64,000 nucleotides of DNA. Source: Chitinophaga sp. CF418 (GTDB taxonomy: Bacteria; Bacteroidota; Bacteroidia; Chitinophagales; Chitinophagaceae). The notes below the pieces were generated by a model, which saw nothing but the letters and a program-made list of their open reading frames with translations, was not told the origin of the DNA and did no database searches. Location: positions 124,001 through 188,000 of the forward strand of contig NZ_FRCN01000002.1 of assembly GCF_900142925.1 (NCBI RefSeq), given 5' to 3'. Positions 15,952 to 25,696 of this stretch are shown here, piece by piece. A program made the translations under genes and the position numbers. The first letter of the stretch is position 1. Each line of letters opens with the position of its first letter.

Positions 15952-18702
15952 ATGAGCGAAACAATCACTTCAGCAGATACTTTACAGGCACCCGGAATCA
16001 AAGTCATAAAACCTTTCCTCCGACTGAGTGGTCTGGAACCACTGGTGGTAAGGCCTGAGACCAATTTCATTAATATCGGTGAGCGTACCAACGTAACCGG
16101 TTCAAAGAAATTTGCCCGCCTGATCCGGGAAGGCTTATATGAAGAAGCCCTCTCCGTAGCCCGCCAGCAGGTGGAAAATGGCGCACAGGTATTGGATGTG
16201 AACATGGACGATGCCCTCCTGGATGGAGAAAAGGCCATGACCACCTTCCTGAACCTCCTCGCTGCCGAGCCGGACATCTCCAGGATACCTGTGATGATCG
16301 ACTCCAGTAAGTTCAGCATCATAGAGGCCGGCCTCAAATGCCTGCAGGGTAAATGTATCGTAAACTCTATCAGCCTGAAAGAAGGCGAAGCTAAATTCAT
16401 CGAGCAGGCCCAGATCTGTAAAGCCTTTGGCGCCGCCGTGGTAGTGATGGCTTTCGATGAATACGGACAGGCTGATACCGAAGAGAAAAAGGTCAGCTTC
16501 TGCCATCGCTCCTATAAGATATTAACAGAAAAGGTAGGTTTTGACCCGCAGGATATCATCTTCGACCCTAACATCTTTGCGATCGCTACGGGTATAGAAG
16601 AGCACAACAACTATGCGGTAGACTTCATCAACGCTACCCGCCGTATAAAAGAACTGATGCCCCTTACCAGCATAAGTGGTGGGGTAAGTAATATTTCCTT
16701 CTCCTTCCGTGGTAACGATCTTGTGCGTGAGGCTATGCACTCTGCATTCCTCTTCTATGCCATCAAGGCTGGTATGAACATGGGTATCGTGAATGCCGGC
16801 ATGCTTCAGATCTATGACGAGATAGAGCCGGAGCTGCGCGAACTCTGTGACGACGCTATCCTGAACCGCCGGGAAGACGCTACAGAACGCCTTATCGCCT
16901 TTGCCGAAACGGTAAAGAGTAAAGGTAAAGTGATCGAAAAGGATGAGACCTGGCGTCAGGGTACCGTAGAGGAACGCCTGAGCCATGCCCTCGTAAACGG
17001 CATTACAGATTATATCGAGGCCGATACAGAAGAGGCCCGCCAAAAGTATCCACGTCCGCTGGATGTGATTGAAGGCCCTCTCATGGCCGGCATGAACATC
17101 GTGGGAGACCTGTTTGGCAGTGGTAAAATGTTCCTTCCCCAGGTGGTGAAAAGCGCCCGTGTGATGAAGAAATCCGTGGCAGTGCTCACTCCTTTTATTG
17201 AGGAGGAAAAGCAAAAACTGGTGGAGCTGAATGGCGGTGTGGTAAAATCTGCCGGAAAGATCCTGCTGGCCACGGTAAAAGGCGACGTGCACGATATCGG
17301 AAAGAATATCGTGGGCGTAGTATTGGGCTGTAACGGCTATGACATTATTGATATGGGCGTAATGGTGCCCGCTGAGAAGATATTACAGACCGCCCGCCAG
17401 GAGCAGGTGGACATTATTGGTCTCAGTGGCCTGATCACCCCCAGCCTGGATGAGATGGTAAATGTGGCCAGGGAAATGAAACGCCAGCATTTTGAAGTGC
17501 CCCTGATCATCGGAGGTGCTACCACTTCCCGTACGCATACAGCCGTAAAAATAGCCCCGGAATACGAACATGGGGTAATACACGTACTCGATGCCTCCCG
17601 TAGCGTAACAGTTACCAGCAGCCTGCTGAACAAGGCGCTCAAGAAGACCTTTCTGGACGATATGAAGATCGAGTACCAGAAACTGAACGAAAACTTCCGG
17701 AACAAGAAACCGGTAAAACAATACCTCCCAATCGCAGAAGCCCGCCAGCATAAGGCCATCACAGACTGGAGCAACTATAAACCCGTTGTACCCAAAAAGT
17801 TGGGTGTACAGGTGTTCCAGCACTATAACCTGGCCGAAATAGCTGAATTTATTGACTGGCAACCCTTCTTCATCTCCTGGGAACTGCATGGTAAATTCCC
17901 GCAGATCCTTACAGATGAAATAGTAGGGCAGGAAGCATCCCGCCTGTTTGAAGATGCGAAAGCGATGCTGAAACGTATCGTGGATGAAAAATGGCTTACC
18001 GCCAATGGCGTGATAGGCCTGTTCCCTGCCAACAGAAGTGCGGATGATACCATCTCCGTATTGTCGCCCAGGCCCGGCGCAGGTACTGTTCACCTGGAAT
18101 GCCTCCGCCAGCAGATCAAAAAGGCGCCCGGTCAGCCGAACCTTTCCCTGGCCGATTTCATTGCTCCGGCAGAAGCAGGCATCCAGGACTATATGGGCGC
18201 TTTTGCGGTTACAACCGGCGGTGATATAGAAAAGTGGCTGGAAAAGTTCAAAGCAGACCATGACGATTATAGCAGCATTATGCTGAAAGCCCTTGCTGAC
18301 AGGCTGGTAGAAGCCTTCGCAGAGTTAATGCACAAACGTGTAAGACAGGAGTTCTGGGGGTATGCGACAGATGAACGACTGGACAACAACGCCCTGATCC
18401 GTGAGGAATACTCCGGCATCCGTCCTGCGCCAGGTTATCCGGCATGCCCTGAACATACCGAGAAATATAAGCTGTTCGATATGCTGGATGCTACTGAAAA
18501 TACAGGTATCATCCTTACCGAATCCCTCGCAATGTACCCTGCATCCAGCGTTAGCGGCTGGTATTTTGCCAATCCGGAAGCCAAATATTTCGGCCTTGGC
18601 AAGATAGAGAAAGACCAGGTGGAAGACTATGCCGCCCGCAAGGGATGGACCATTGAGGAAGCCGAAAAATGGCTGCGCCCCGTACTTGAATACGACATGT
18701 AA
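15952..18702 (+). CDS. metH: Methionine synthase, folate/cobalamin/reactivation part (split MetH)
   Basis: 916 aa. The pterin-binding barrel begins '[21 protein letters not shown]' and contains '[15 protein letters not shown]'. The cobalamin-binding Rossmann domain has '[20 protein letters not shown]' (DxHxxG, His ligand near residue 447) and the '[13 protein letters not shown]' loop. The AdoMet-dependent reactivation domain ends with '[12 protein letters not shown]' and '[22 protein letters not shown]'. It lacks the Hcy domain, which is encoded just upstream. It makes methionine from homocysteine and methyl-THF, so it links to metF at 41001-41954. A strong terminator follows at once. Confidence 0.98.
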   Translation: MSETITSADTLQAPGIKVIKPFLRLSGLEPLVVRPETNFINIGERTNVTGSKKFARLIREGLYEEALSVARQQVENGAQVLDVNMDDALLDGEKAMTTFLNLLAAEPDISRIPVMIDSSKFSIIEAGLKCLQGKCIVNSISLKEGEAKFIEQAQICKAFGAAVVVMAFDEYGQADTEEKKVSFCHRSYKILTEKVGFDPQDIIFDPNIFAIATGIEEHNNYAVDFINATRRIKELMPLTSISGGVSNISFSFRGNDLVREAMHSAFLFYAIKAGMNMGIVNAGMLQIYDEIEPELRELCDDAILNRREDATERLIAFAETVKSKGKVIEKDETWRQGTVEERLSHALVNGITDYIEADTEEARQKYPRPLDVIEGPLMAGMNIVGDLFGSGKMFLPQVVKSARVMKKSVAVLTPFIEEEKQKLVELNGGVVKSAGKILLATVKGDVHDIGKNIVGVVLGCNGYDIIDMGVMVPAEKILQTARQEQVDIIGLSGLITPSLDEMVNVAREMKRQHFEVPLIIGGATTSRTHTAVKIAPEYEHGVIHVLDASRSVTVTSSLLNKALKKTFLDDMKIEYQKLNENFRNKKPVKQYLPIAEARQHKAITDWSNYKPVVPKKLGVQVFQHYNLAEIAEFIDWQPFFISWELHGKFPQILTDEIVGQEASRLFEDAKAMLKRIVDEKWLTANGVIGLFPANRSADDTISVLSPRPGAGTVHLECLRQQIKKAPGQPNLSLADFIAPAEAGIQDYMGAFAVTTGGDIEKWLEKFKADHDDYSSIMLKALADRLVEAFAELMHKRVRQEFWGYATDERLDNNALIREEYSGIRPAPGYPACPEHTEKYKLFDMLDATENTGIILTESLAMYPASSVSGWYFANPEAKYFGLGKIEKDQVEDYAARKGWTIEEAEKWLRPVLEYDM

Positions 18703-18714
18703 TCATTCAATATG

Positions 18715-18750
18715 CGGTAGTCCATCCCAACGTGGACTACCGTTTTTTTT
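18715..18750 (+). terminator. Terminator after metH
   Basis: A 10-bp perfect stem CGGTAGTCCA / TGGACTACCG with an 8-nt loop and T8. Confidence 0.95.
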
Positions 18751-18803
18751 ATACTTAACACCAATATTGTCCACAGACGGTGGATGAAAGACCTTACCAC
18801 ACC

Positions 18804-19568
18804 ATGAGAATTGTTTCCTATAATGTGAACGGACTGCGTTCCGCCATGACCAAAGGCTTTACAGAATGGCTGAAAACTGATCCCGCGGATATCGTATGCC
18901 TGCAGGAGATCAAAGCCCACAAAGACAATGTGGATTACCGCCAATTTGAAGAACTGGGTTACGAGCACTACTGGTACCCCGCAGAGAAAAAAGGGTATAG
19001 TGGAGTAGCCGTGCTGACAAAGATCACCCCTAACAACGTACAATATGGTAACGGCTTCATGCAGAGCGATGCAGAAGGACGTGTTATAAGGCTGGATTTT
19101 GGCGATATTACCCTTGTCAATACTTACATCCCTTCCGGTACCAGTGGAGACGAAAGACAGACCTATAAATACCAGTGGCTGGATGAATTTTACGGTTACC
19201 TGGACCAGCTGAAAAGCTCAAGACCCAACCTTGTAGTATGTGGCGACTATAATATATGCCATCAGCCGATAGACATCCACGACCCGGTGGGCAATAAGAA
19301 ATCATCAGGCTTTCTGCCGGAAGAGCGGGCATGGCTGGACAAGCTGTTCAACAACGGATTTGTGGACACATTCCGCCATTACCACCCGGAACCGCATCAG
19401 TACAGCTGGTGGAGCGTACGGTCCAATGCCAGGGCCAATAACAAGGGCTGGCGTATCGATTATATCAATGTAACCGCTCCCCTGCAGGAAAGGCTGAAAG
19501 ATGCCCAGATCTGGCAGGAAGTGAAACATTCAGACCATTGTCCCGTATACCTGCAATTGGGATCTTAA
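18804..19568 (+). CDS. xth: Exodeoxyribonuclease III (AP endonuclease)
   Basis: 254 aa from the ATG at 18804; a GTG at 18780 would add eight residues with no family match. Motifs of the EEP fold in order: 'MRIVSYNVNGLRSAM', 'CLQEIKA', 'GYSGVAVLTK', 'GDYNICHQPIDIHDP', 'RIDYINV' and the catalytic 'SDHCPVYL'. It cuts at abasic sites and removes 3' blocks in base-excision repair. The DUF4286 gene follows after 15 bp and is probably cotranscribed. Confidence 0.97.
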   Translation: MRIVSYNVNGLRSAMTKGFTEWLKTDPADIVCLQEIKAHKDNVDYRQFEELGYEHYWYPAEKKGYSGVAVLTKITPNNVQYGNGFMQSDAEGRVIRLDFGDITLVNTYIPSGTSGDERQTYKYQWLDEFYGYLDQLKSSRPNLVVCGDYNICHQPIDIHDPVGNKKSSGFLPEERAWLDKLFNNGFVDTFRHYHPEPHQYSWWSVRSNARANNKGWRIDYINVTAPLQERLKDAQIWQEVKHSDHCPVYLQLGS

Positions 19569-19583
19569 AGCCGTTTTCAGCAC

Positions 19584-19886
19584 ATGATAATCTACAATGT
19601 CACGACCAAGGTAACACACTTCATCAACGACAGGTGGCTGCAATGGATGAAGGAAGAGCATATTCCGGCTATTATGGCTACGGGACTTTTCCACGATTAC
19701 CGCATCTGCAGGCTGCTTGAGCAGGATGACCAGGATGGTCCGACTTACTCAGCTCAGTACTTTACAGACACGCTGGAGAACTATCAAACCTACCTGGAAG
19801 AGCATGCACCGGCCCTCCGGAAGGCCTCGTACGACCTGTTTGGGAACCAGTTTGTAGCCTTTAACACAGTAATGCAGGTTGTATAG
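19584..19886 (+). CDS. DUF4286 family protein
   Basis: 100 aa. 'MIIYNVTTKV', 'WLQWMKEEHIPAIMATGLF' and 'YTDTLENYQTYLEEHAPAL'-like blocks are typical of the Bacteroidota DUF4286 family. This is a small ferredoxin-like alpha/beta protein of unknown role. It has no signal peptide. It lies 15 bp after xth in the same direction, so they probably share a message, but a functional link is not shown. Confidence 0.85.
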   Translation: MIIYNVTTKVTHFINDRWLQWMKEEHIPAIMATGLFHDYRICRLLEQDDQDGPTYSAQYFTDTLENYQTYLEEHAPALRKASYDLFGNQFVAFNTVMQVV

Positions 19887-20192
19887 ATGTTAAACTTATC
19901 CACAGGAAATCCACTGATCATACGGGGTTTAGACTTTGGTACAATACTTGGAACACATACGCGTTTATATCAAATAGTACAGCAAATGGCCTGTCATAGC
20001 GGTTTTCAATGGAACAAGGGGTTGCCCCTATCGCTGCCGTGTCGTGTGTTAATCTGCTGTAACCGTTACCTGTAGGCGTTTTCAGCCGATGATTTTTTGA
20101 TTAAAAAAGATTCAAAAAATTTGGTAATCTGATAAAACGCGCTATATTTGCTCACATCAAACATTTTATTCACTAGTTAAATCTTACTAGCT
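19887..20192. other. Intergenic region upstream of HU
   Basis: 306 bp. A 62-codon frame at 19887-20075 has atypical composition and is probably chance. The right half carries the HU promoter; nothing else was recognised. Confidence 0.6.
20120..20150 (+). promoter_or_regulatory. Promoter of the HU gene
   Basis: TTTG at 20120-20123 and TATATTTG at 20143-20150, spacer 19 nt: the best match in the window to the Bacteroidota -33/-7 consensus. Confidence 0.8.
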
Positions 20193-20462
20193 ATGAACAA
20201 AGCCGAATTAATCGACAAGCTGGCAAAAGATGCCGCTATCACTAAAACCCAAGCTAACGAAGCGCTGGATTCTTTCACTAAAGCTGTTGCTGATACCCTG
20301 AAAAAAGGTGGTAAAGTAACCTTAGTAGGTTTCGGTACTTTCTCTGTTTCTAAACGTGCTGCTCGTAACGGTAGAAACCCACAGACTGGCCAGATCATCA
20401 AGATCAAAGCTAAGAAAGTTGCTAAATTCAAAGCTGGTAAGGCTCTGTCCGACAAGCTTTAA
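20193..20462 (+). CDS. HU-family DNA-binding protein
   Basis: 89 aa. It starts 'MNKAELIDKLAKDAAITKTQANEALDSF' and has the beta-arm signature 'GFGTFSVSKRAARNGRNPQTG', then a basic C-terminus. HU dimers bend DNA and compact the nucleoid. It has a strong consensus promoter and a strong terminator, and a T-ending codon bias suggesting high expression. The THX ribosomal gene follows after the terminator. Confidence 0.98.
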   Translation: MNKAELIDKLAKDAAITKTQANEALDSFTKAVADTLKKGGKVTLVGFGTFSVSKRAARNGRNPQTGQIIKIKAKKVAKFKAGKALSDKL

Positions 20463-20482
20463 TCTGTTAGCTTAACTTATTC

Positions 20483-20517
20483 AAGCAAGGAACACTACTG
20501 TTTCTTGCTTTTTTTTT
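20483..20517 (+). terminator. Terminator after the HU gene
   Basis: A 10-bp stem (AAGCAAGGAA / TTTCTTGCTT, one G-U), 8-nt loop, then a T run. Confidence 0.92.
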
Positions 20518-20614
20518 GCATTTAACAGCGGCTATTACGTAATTTGCGGCTGATTAGCGGGAGTTACATCCTCAGATTAACAAACATCAAACAATAAACA
20601 TCAAACTGTTTACA

Positions 20615-20731
20615 ATGGGTAGAGGTGATATCAAAACCAAAAAAGGCAAGATTTCTAACGGTTCTTTCGGCAAGTCAAGACCTGCTAAACCAAAGAAAGC
20701 TGCTGCTGCTAAAGCTGAAAAAAAGGCTTAA
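20615..20731 (+). CDS. 30S ribosomal protein THX
   Basis: 38 aa: 'MGRGDIKTKKGKISNGSFGK', then an Ala/Lys-rich tail. The MG(K/R)GDxKTxKGKIxNGSxGK pattern is that of THX, the tiny basic 30S protein seen in Thermus and Bacteroidota, which sits in the head of the small subunit. It is below normal gene-length cut-offs and easily missed. Highly biased codons (gct for Ala, aaa/aag for Lys) support strong expression. It lies 152 bp after HU, behind the HU terminator, so it has its own promoter. Confidence 0.9.
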   Translation: MGRGDIKTKKGKISNGSFGKSRPAKPKKAAAAKAEKKA

Positions 20732-20739
20732 GGCAACTG

Positions 20740-20785
20740 GGAATTAGGAATTAAGAATTCGTCCGAAACGCTAATTCCTAATTCC
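20740..20785. terminator. Palindrome between convergent THX and pdxH genes
   Basis: A 14-bp perfect stem, GGAATTAGGAATTA (20740-20753) and TAATTCCTAATTCC (20772-20785), 18-nt loop. It is related in sequence to the hairpins at 22650-22698 and 37617-37673. Confidence 0.7.
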
Positions 20786-20808
20786 TAACTTCATAATTAC
20801 TATGCTCA

Positions 20809-21453
20809 TCAGGGCGCCAGACGCTCTATCTTCCACTCGTTACCTTCCAGTGTGTATACTATCCTGTCATGTAAACGGCTGCTGCGTCCCTGCCAGAATT
20901 CCATTTGCAGAGGTTTCACCACATAACCACCCCAGTATGCCGGACGTACCGGATCCTGTAACACATATTTTTCAGCGACTATTCTCACCTGCTCTTCCAG
21001 GAAACTACGGTGTGGTATCACACGGCTCTGGGGAGAAGCGATAGCGCCTATACGGCTGCCCGGAGGCCTGCTGTTATAATATTCATCACTCACGTCAGGG
21101 GCTACCTTGCTAACAGTGCCGTCTATACGCACCTGTCTTTCCAGCTCCTGCCAGAAGAATAACAACGATACGTTCGGGTTAGCCGCCATTTCTGCACCCT
21201 TACGGCTTTCATAGTTTGTAAAGAATACAAAACCATCCGCATCAAAACTTTTCAGTAATACAATACGTGCTGAAGGATGCCCGTCAGGCGTACTGGTGGC
21301 CAATGTCATCGCATTGGGCTCATTCAGTTGTCCACTGGTTACCTCTTTCCACCAGCGATCAAATTGTTCTATGGGATCCTTTGCCACATCCCCCTCATCG
21401 AGGGAAGCCAGCCGGTAATCTTTGCGCAGATCTGCTACTTCTTTGTTCAACAT
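20809..21453 (-). CDS. pdxH: Pyridoxamine 5'-phosphate oxidase
   Basis: 214 aa from the ATG at 21453 ('[15 protein letters not shown]'). A longer in-frame start at 21525 adds 24 residues not typical of the family. It has FMN-binding '[35 protein letters not shown]', '[10 protein letters not shown]', the substrate motif '[16 protein letters not shown]' and C-terminal '[17 protein letters not shown]'. It oxidises PNP/PMP to pyridoxal 5'-phosphate with FMN. The gene stands alone, divergent from the lipoprotein at 21561 and convergent with THX. Confidence 0.97.
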   Translation of the reverse strand: MLNKEVADLRKDYRLASLDEGDVAKDPIEQFDRWWKEVTSGQLNEPNAMTLATSTPDGHPSARIVLLKSFDADGFVFFTNYESRKGAEMAANPNVSLLFFWQELERQVRIDGTVSKVAPDVSDEYYNSRPPGSRIGAIASPQSRVIPHRSFLEEQVRIVAEKYVLQDPVRPAYWGGYVVKPLQMEFWQGRSSRLHDRIVYTLEGNEWKIERLAP

Positions 21454-21560
21454 GGTCCTGATTTTAACTGCCACAAAGATACTTATAAACATAGCATATC
21501 TCCGGCTACAGCAGTAGATTGACATATGACAGTGGTCAGTTTATTTAGTAATTTTAGCGC

Positions 21561-22643
21561 ATGAGAACCATATTATTATTAGCAATCACCTGTTGCGTAT
21601 TCGTCTCCTGCGGCAAGAAAACAAAGCAGACGCAGACATCAAAGGTCCCTGATCCTACCAGAACTGCTTTCTATTATCTCCACCTGAAAGGCACTATCGG
21701 AACAGAACCTGTGACCATGGATCTTGTTAAATCAGGACTCTGGATCTTCCGCGGATATTACACCTACGACAAGATCGGGGAGCCTATTATGATATGGGGT
21801 AGTCCTGAAGGTGATAAAGTGATTCTGTATGAGAATACTGACAGGAATGAAGAAAGGCTGTTTTCGGGCAAACTGGACAGTCTGGGGCACTTTACAGGTA
21901 AATGGAGGGGTAAGGGTACCTCCTATCCTTTTGAGCTCAAACCAAGCCTTGAGAACATCCTTCCGCTCGATGTATTGTATGCTTCCGACTCGGTAGATCT
22001 TTTCCCGGGCAATCCCAATACGCCTACCGGCCAGGCAACCAACAGTATTGTATGGCCTGCTGCCGGCGTTGATGACGCTACATCCGCTTTTGTACGCAAT
22101 TGCATCACCGACGGCAAGCCAGCCAATGATGCGAACAAATATATACGCCGCGATATTGACTCTTTCCTGGTGACCTATAAGGTGAATGAAAAAGACCTGG
22201 ACACTACGGGAGGTATTCCCGCTACCGCCAACTGGGGCGCTGATGCTGATATAAAAGTGGTATGGAACCAATATCCCTTGCTGGTACTGGAATATTTCAG
22301 TTATGAATTCACAGGTGGCGCACATGGCAATTATGGTGCACACTACCAGGTATTGGACCTGGAGAAAAAGAAGATCCTGAAACCTGAAGACTTCCTGAAA
22401 CCGAACTATAAAACAGACCTGATACCCGAACTGGAAAAATCCTTCCGGGGCATCTATAAACTAGCAGACGGAGAGAACCTGGAAACAATGCTGCTTACCA
22501 AAGAGATCGTTCCCAATGACAATTTCCTGGTAACGGACAAAGGTATCGGATTCAGTTATACACCCTATGAAATCGGGCCTTATGCATTAGGTCAGGTAAC
22601 CTTGTTTGTACCTTATAAGAATATTAAGCCCCTGCTGAAATAA
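21561..22643 (+). CDS. RsiV/DUF3298-like lipoprotein
   Basis: 360 aa. The SPII signal ends 'CCVFVSC'. The C-terminal half carries the DUF3298/DUF4163 pattern: 'LEYFSYEFTGGAHGNYGAHYQVLDLEKKKIL' and 'GIGFSYTPYEIGPYALGQVTLFVPYKNIKPLL'. The same domain is found in the RsiV anti-sigma factor, where it binds lysozyme, but here it has no membrane helix or sigma-binding part. Role unknown; envelope location inferred from the lipobox. It ends at a palindrome shared with convergent pyrH. Confidence 0.88.
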   Translation: MRTILLLAITCCVFVSCGKKTKQTQTSKVPDPTRTAFYYLHLKGTIGTEPVTMDLVKSGLWIFRGYYTYDKIGEPIMIWGSPEGDKVILYENTDRNEERLFSGKLDSLGHFTGKWRGKGTSYPFELKPSLENILPLDVLYASDSVDLFPGNPNTPTGQATNSIVWPAAGVDDATSAFVRNCITDGKPANDANKYIRRDIDSFLVTYKVNEKDLDTTGGIPATANWGADADIKVVWNQYPLLVLEYFSYEFTGGAHGNYGAHYQVLDLEKKKILKPEDFLKPNYKTDLIPELEKSFRGIYKLADGENLETMLLTKEIVPNDNFLVTDKGIGFSYTPYEIGPYALGQVTLFVPYKNIKPLLK

Positions 22644-22649
22644 AAACAA

Positions 22650-22698
22650 GGATCAGGGATTAAGAATAACATTATTCGTCGTTCTTAATTCCTGATCC
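22650..22698. terminator. Palindrome between convergent lipoprotein and pyrH genes
   Basis: A 17-bp stem, GGATCAGGGATTAAGAA (22650-22666) and TTCTTAATTCCTGATCC (22682-22698), one G-U, 15-nt loop. A member of the recurring AATTCCTGANCC hairpin group. Confidence 0.75.
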
Positions 22699-22724
22699 CT
22701 GATATTAGTAACTCAGTACTCAGA

Positions 22725-23438
22725 TTAACCCTTTACGAGCGTACCCACATTTTTACCCATTATTACCTGCAACAGGTTACCGCCCTTATTCATATCAAAT
22801 ACGATAATCGGCAGTTTATTCTCCTGGCAGAGGGTGAATGCGGTCATATCCATCACATTGAGTGATTTCTGATACACTTCAGAGAAGGTGATGGATTCGA
22901 AACGGGTAGCGGTTGGATCTTTCTCAGGATCTGCAGTGTAGATACCATCCACACGGGTTCCTTTAAGGATCACATCTGCCTGTATTTCTATAGCACGCAG
23001 GGATGCGGCGGTATCTGTGGTGAAGTAAGGGTTACCCGTACCGGCGCCAAATATTACCACACGGCCTTTCTCCAGGTGGCGGATGGCACGGCGGCGGATG
23101 TACGGCTCAGCGATCTGTTCCATTTTAATGGCAGACTGAAGACGGGTGTAAAGCCCAACTTTTTCCAAGCCACTCTGCATGGCCATACCGTTGATCACTG
23201 TTGCCAGCATACCCATATAATCACCCTGGGCCCTTTCGATGCCGGTTTCTGCCTCATTCATACCACGGTAAATGTTACCTCCCCCAATTACCACGGCTAC
23301 CTGTACACCCAGGTCGGTCACAGCTTTAATGTCGTACGCATACTGCGTGATCACTCTGTGATCGATACCATAATTACCTTCTCCCATCAGGGATTCACCG
23401 CTCAATTTGAGTAAAATACGCTTATACTTTGGCAACAT
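22725..23438 (-). CDS. pyrH: Uridylate kinase
   Basis: 237 aa. The amino-acid-kinase fold is shown by '[13 protein letters not shown]', '[17 protein letters not shown]', '[18 protein letters not shown]' and '[19 protein letters not shown]'. It phosphorylates UMP to UDP and is usually a hexamer. It lies downstream of rpsB-tsf in the same direction but is separated from tsf by a terminator, so it is probably transcribed separately or by read-through. Confidence 0.98.
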   Translation of the reverse strand: MLPKYKRILLKLSGESLMGEGNYGIDHRVITQYAYDIKAVTDLGVQVAVVIGGGNIYRGMNEAETGIERAQGDYMGMLATVINGMAMQSGLEKVGLYTRLQSAIKMEQIAEPYIRRRAIRHLEKGRVVIFGAGTGNPYFTTDTAASLRAIEIQADVILKGTRVDGIYTADPEKDPTATRFESITFSEVYQKSLNVMDMTAFTLCQENKLPIIVFDMNKGGNLLQVIMGKNVGTLVKG

Positions 23439-23582
23439 GACTATAGAAAAATGATATGAAAATGTAGTTAGTAAATGGTTTACAGGGCTCGAATATATAA
23501 AAAAATGCGGAACACCTTACTTTCGGTGTTGAGGAAGGGGAAGTATTGACAATGTCCGGCCCGTTTGCATTCCCGATATAAA

Positions 23583-23620
23583 GCACAAAAAAAAGGAGAG
23601 AATTGTGATTCTCTCCTTTT
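23583..23620 (-). terminator. Terminator after tsf
   Basis: A 13-bp perfect stem (AAAAGGAGAGAAT / ATTCTCTCCTTTT) with a 4-nt loop. On the minus strand the stem runs into T8. Confidence 0.93.
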
Positions 23621-23635
23621 AAACAGATAATAAAA

Positions 23636-24463
23636 TTATCCTAAAGCGATTCTTGTAAATCCGGTTACTTTCAGATCTGCGTTAACAGACTTCAGGTAAT
23701 CGCCAACAGATTTGTTGTTATCTTTTACGAATGCCTGAGGTAACAGGGTATTTTCTTTGAAGAATTTGTTCACTTTACCGATAGCGATCTTTTCAGCCAT
23801 ATCGCCGGTTTTACCTTCAGCAGCGATCTGCTCGATAGCGATAGCTTTCTCACGGGCAATCAGCTCAGGAGAAACGCCATCAGCGTCTACTGCGATTGGG
23901 TTCATTGCTGCAATCTGCATAGCGATATCTTTACCTACTTCATCAGAAACAGGAACAGAGAAGCCAACCAGTACACCCATACGGTAGTTACCGTGGATAT
24001 AAGCGGTTACAGAAGCTGCAGTGATTTTTTCAAATTTAGCCAGGGTGATTTTTTCACCGATCTTAGCTACCTGATCGTTCACTTTATCATTTACGGTAGC
24101 GCCGTCCAGGGCAGCTGCACCGAGTTCTTCCAGAGTATTAGCGCCTGTGCTCAGGGCCAGGTCAACGATAGACTGAGCGAATTTTACGAAATCTTCGTTT
24201 TTAGCAACGAAGTCAGTTTCACAACCCAGTGCCACTACTACGCCGGATTTACCGTCGGCAGAAGTTTTAGCGATGATAACACCTTCTTTGGTTTCGCGGT
24301 CAGAACGCAGCGCAGCTACTTTCTGTCCTTTTTTACGCAGGTAGTCTACTGCTTTTTCGAAATCACCATCACTTTCTACCAATGCTTTTCTGCAATCCAT
24401 CATACCTGCACCAGTTTGCTGACGCAGTTTGTTAACATCAGCGGCTGTAATTGTTGCTGCCAT
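23636..24463 (-). CDS. tsf: Elongation factor Ts
   Basis: 275 aa. Signature 'LRQQTGAGMMDCRKALVESDGDFEKAVDYLRKKG' at the N-terminus, 'GCETDFVAKNEDFVKFA', and core-domain repeats to the C-terminus. It exchanges GDP for GTP on EF-Tu. It follows rpsB, the conserved order, but the 130-bp spacer holds a long hairpin. A strong terminator lies just after the stop. Confidence 0.98.
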   Translation of the reverse strand: MAATITAADVNKLRQQTGAGMMDCRKALVESDGDFEKAVDYLRKKGQKVAALRSDRETKEGVIIAKTSADGKSGVVVALGCETDFVAKNEDFVKFAQSIVDLALSTGANTLEELGAAALDGATVNDKVNDQVAKIGEKITLAKFEKITAASVTAYIHGNYRMGVLVGFSVPVSDEVGKDIAMQIAAMNPIAVDADGVSPELIAREKAIAIEQIAAEGKTGDMAEKIAIGKVNKFFKENTLLPQAFVKDNNKSVGDYLKSVNADLKVTGFTRIALG

Positions 24464-24518
24464 AACTTATAATGAGTTTAATATAGATTAATATTTATCC
24501 TTTATCAACTATTAGCTG

Positions 24519-24564
24519 AATTGCGAATCATGGAACAAAGAGTCTAAGTCCACGATTCGCAATT
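24519..24564 (-). promoter_or_regulatory. Hairpin in the rpsB-tsf spacer
   Basis: Arms AATTGCGAATC (24519-24529) and GATTCGCAATT (24554-24564) pair perfectly over 11 bp; pairing extends about 5 more bp inward with one mismatch. No T run follows on the minus strand. So it is more likely an RNA processing, stability or attenuation element than a simple terminator. Confidence 0.55.
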
Positions 24565-24593
24565 GCTTTATATTGTTGTCTGTATACGGGAGA

Positions 24594-25622
24594 TTATCTT
24601 CCGCCACCGCCTGGTCTAGGGCCACCGGAACCAGCAGGACGACGCTGTCCGCCGCCGCCACCACCTGGACGGTTACCACCGCCACCACCTGGGCGATTAC
24701 CACCGCCGCCAGGACGGTTACCACCACCGCCACCTGGACGGTTGCCACCGCCACCACCTGGGCCACGGCCACCACCGCTGCCAGGACCACGGCCACCGCC
24801 GCCACCTGGGCCACGGCCACCACCTGGTTTACGGCCTCTTTCACCACGATCATCGCCACCTTCCAGTTCAAATTTCATTGCCTGGTTGTCAGCTTCTTCT
24901 TCTTCAATTACATCGTCAGTCTTCTCATTTGCTCTTTCCGCCAGACCTTCTGCGATTGCAGCTGCGATATAGTTAGTGATGATAGCGATAGATTTAGTCG
25001 CATCATCATTTGCAGGAACTGCGAAGTCTACTTTAGTAGGATCGGAGTTAGTATCTACCATACCGAAGGTAGAGATACCCAGACGACGGGCTTCTGCCAG
25101 TGCAATGTGCTCGTGGCTGATGTCAACCAGGAACAGTGCAGCAGGAACACGTGCCAGCTGAGCGATACCGCCCAGAACTTTCTCCATTTTTTCCTTATCG
25201 CGGGTTAAGGTCAGACGCTCTTTCTTGGTGATGCTATCCAGGGTACCATCAGCCAGCATCTTTTCGATGCTCTGCATCTTCTTAACGCTCTTACGGATAG
25301 TAGCGAAGTTAGTCAGCATACCACCTAACCACCTTTCAGTAACGAAAGGCATGTTAACGCGTTTTGCAGCTTCCGCTACGATTTCTTTAGCCTGTTTTTT
25401 AGTGGCTACGAACATGATCTTTTTACCGCTCTTAGCGATAGATTTCAGGGCAGCAGCTGCATCCTGTAAACCTTCAACGGTTTTATTCAGATCTATGATG
25501 TGAATACCTTTCTTTTCTGCGAAGATGTAAGGCAGCATCTTCGGGTTCCATTTTTTCTTCAGGTGACCGAAGTGTACACCCGCCTCCAGTAACTGCTGCT
25601 GTAATGAGGTATTATTTTCCAT
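24594..25622 (-). CDS. rpsB: Ribosomal protein S2 with long Gly/Arg/Pro-rich tail
   Basis: 342 aa; normal S2 is about 230-260 aa. Residues 1-~230 are a standard S2 ('[24 protein letters not shown]', '[11 protein letters not shown]', '[11 protein letters not shown]', '[19 protein letters not shown]'). After an acidic stretch ('[12 protein letters not shown]') a tail of about 85 residues is built from GGGRGP and GGGGNRP units with several Arg. This is an RGG-like, probably disordered and RNA-binding tail (inference). It is encoded by a GC-rich imperfect tandem repeat, so length variation is likely. It sits in the rplM-rpsI-rpsB-tsf order. Confidence 0.96.
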   Translation of the reverse strand: MENNTSLQQQLLEAGVHFGHLKKKWNPKMLPYIFAEKKGIHIIDLNKTVEGLQDAAAALKSIAKSGKKIMFVATKKQAKEIVAEAAKRVNMPFVTERWLGGMLTNFATIRKSVKKMQSIEKMLADGTLDSITKKERLTLTRDKEKMEKVLGGIAQLARVPAALFLVDISHEHIALAEARRLGISTFGMVDTNSDPTKVDFAVPANDDATKSIAIITNYIAAAIAEGLAERANEKTDDVIEEEEADNQAMKFELEGGDDRGERGRKPGGGRGPGGGGGRGPGSGGGRGPGGGGGNRPGGGGGNRPGGGGNRPGGGGGNRPGGGGGGQRRPAGSGGPRPGGGGR

Positions 25623-25696
25623 GTTATTATGCTCTGTTATAAAAGGTCAATGTTAATAATCTGCGTATCACATATAGCTCCACGCATTCATCACTA

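Noticed and set aside
17383..18261. 292-codon frame antisense to metH
   Set aside because: It overlaps conserved cobalamin and reactivation domains and has no domain match of its own.
14891..18702. metH split as a frameshift or assembly error
   Set aside because: The break falls cleanly between domains, with a proper stop, a 44-bp spacer and a new start. Separate Hcy and folate/B12 proteins are known in other Bacteroidota.
19887..20075. 62-codon frame directly after the DUF4286 gene
   Set aside because: It starts right after that stop but has random-looking composition and no promoter or terminator; the region is better read as the upstream region of HU.
24512..24871. 119-codon Val/Ala-rich frame over the rpsB tail
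   Set aside because: It is a frame shift of the GGN repeat that encodes the S2 tail, and the S2 frame is continuous with the conserved core.
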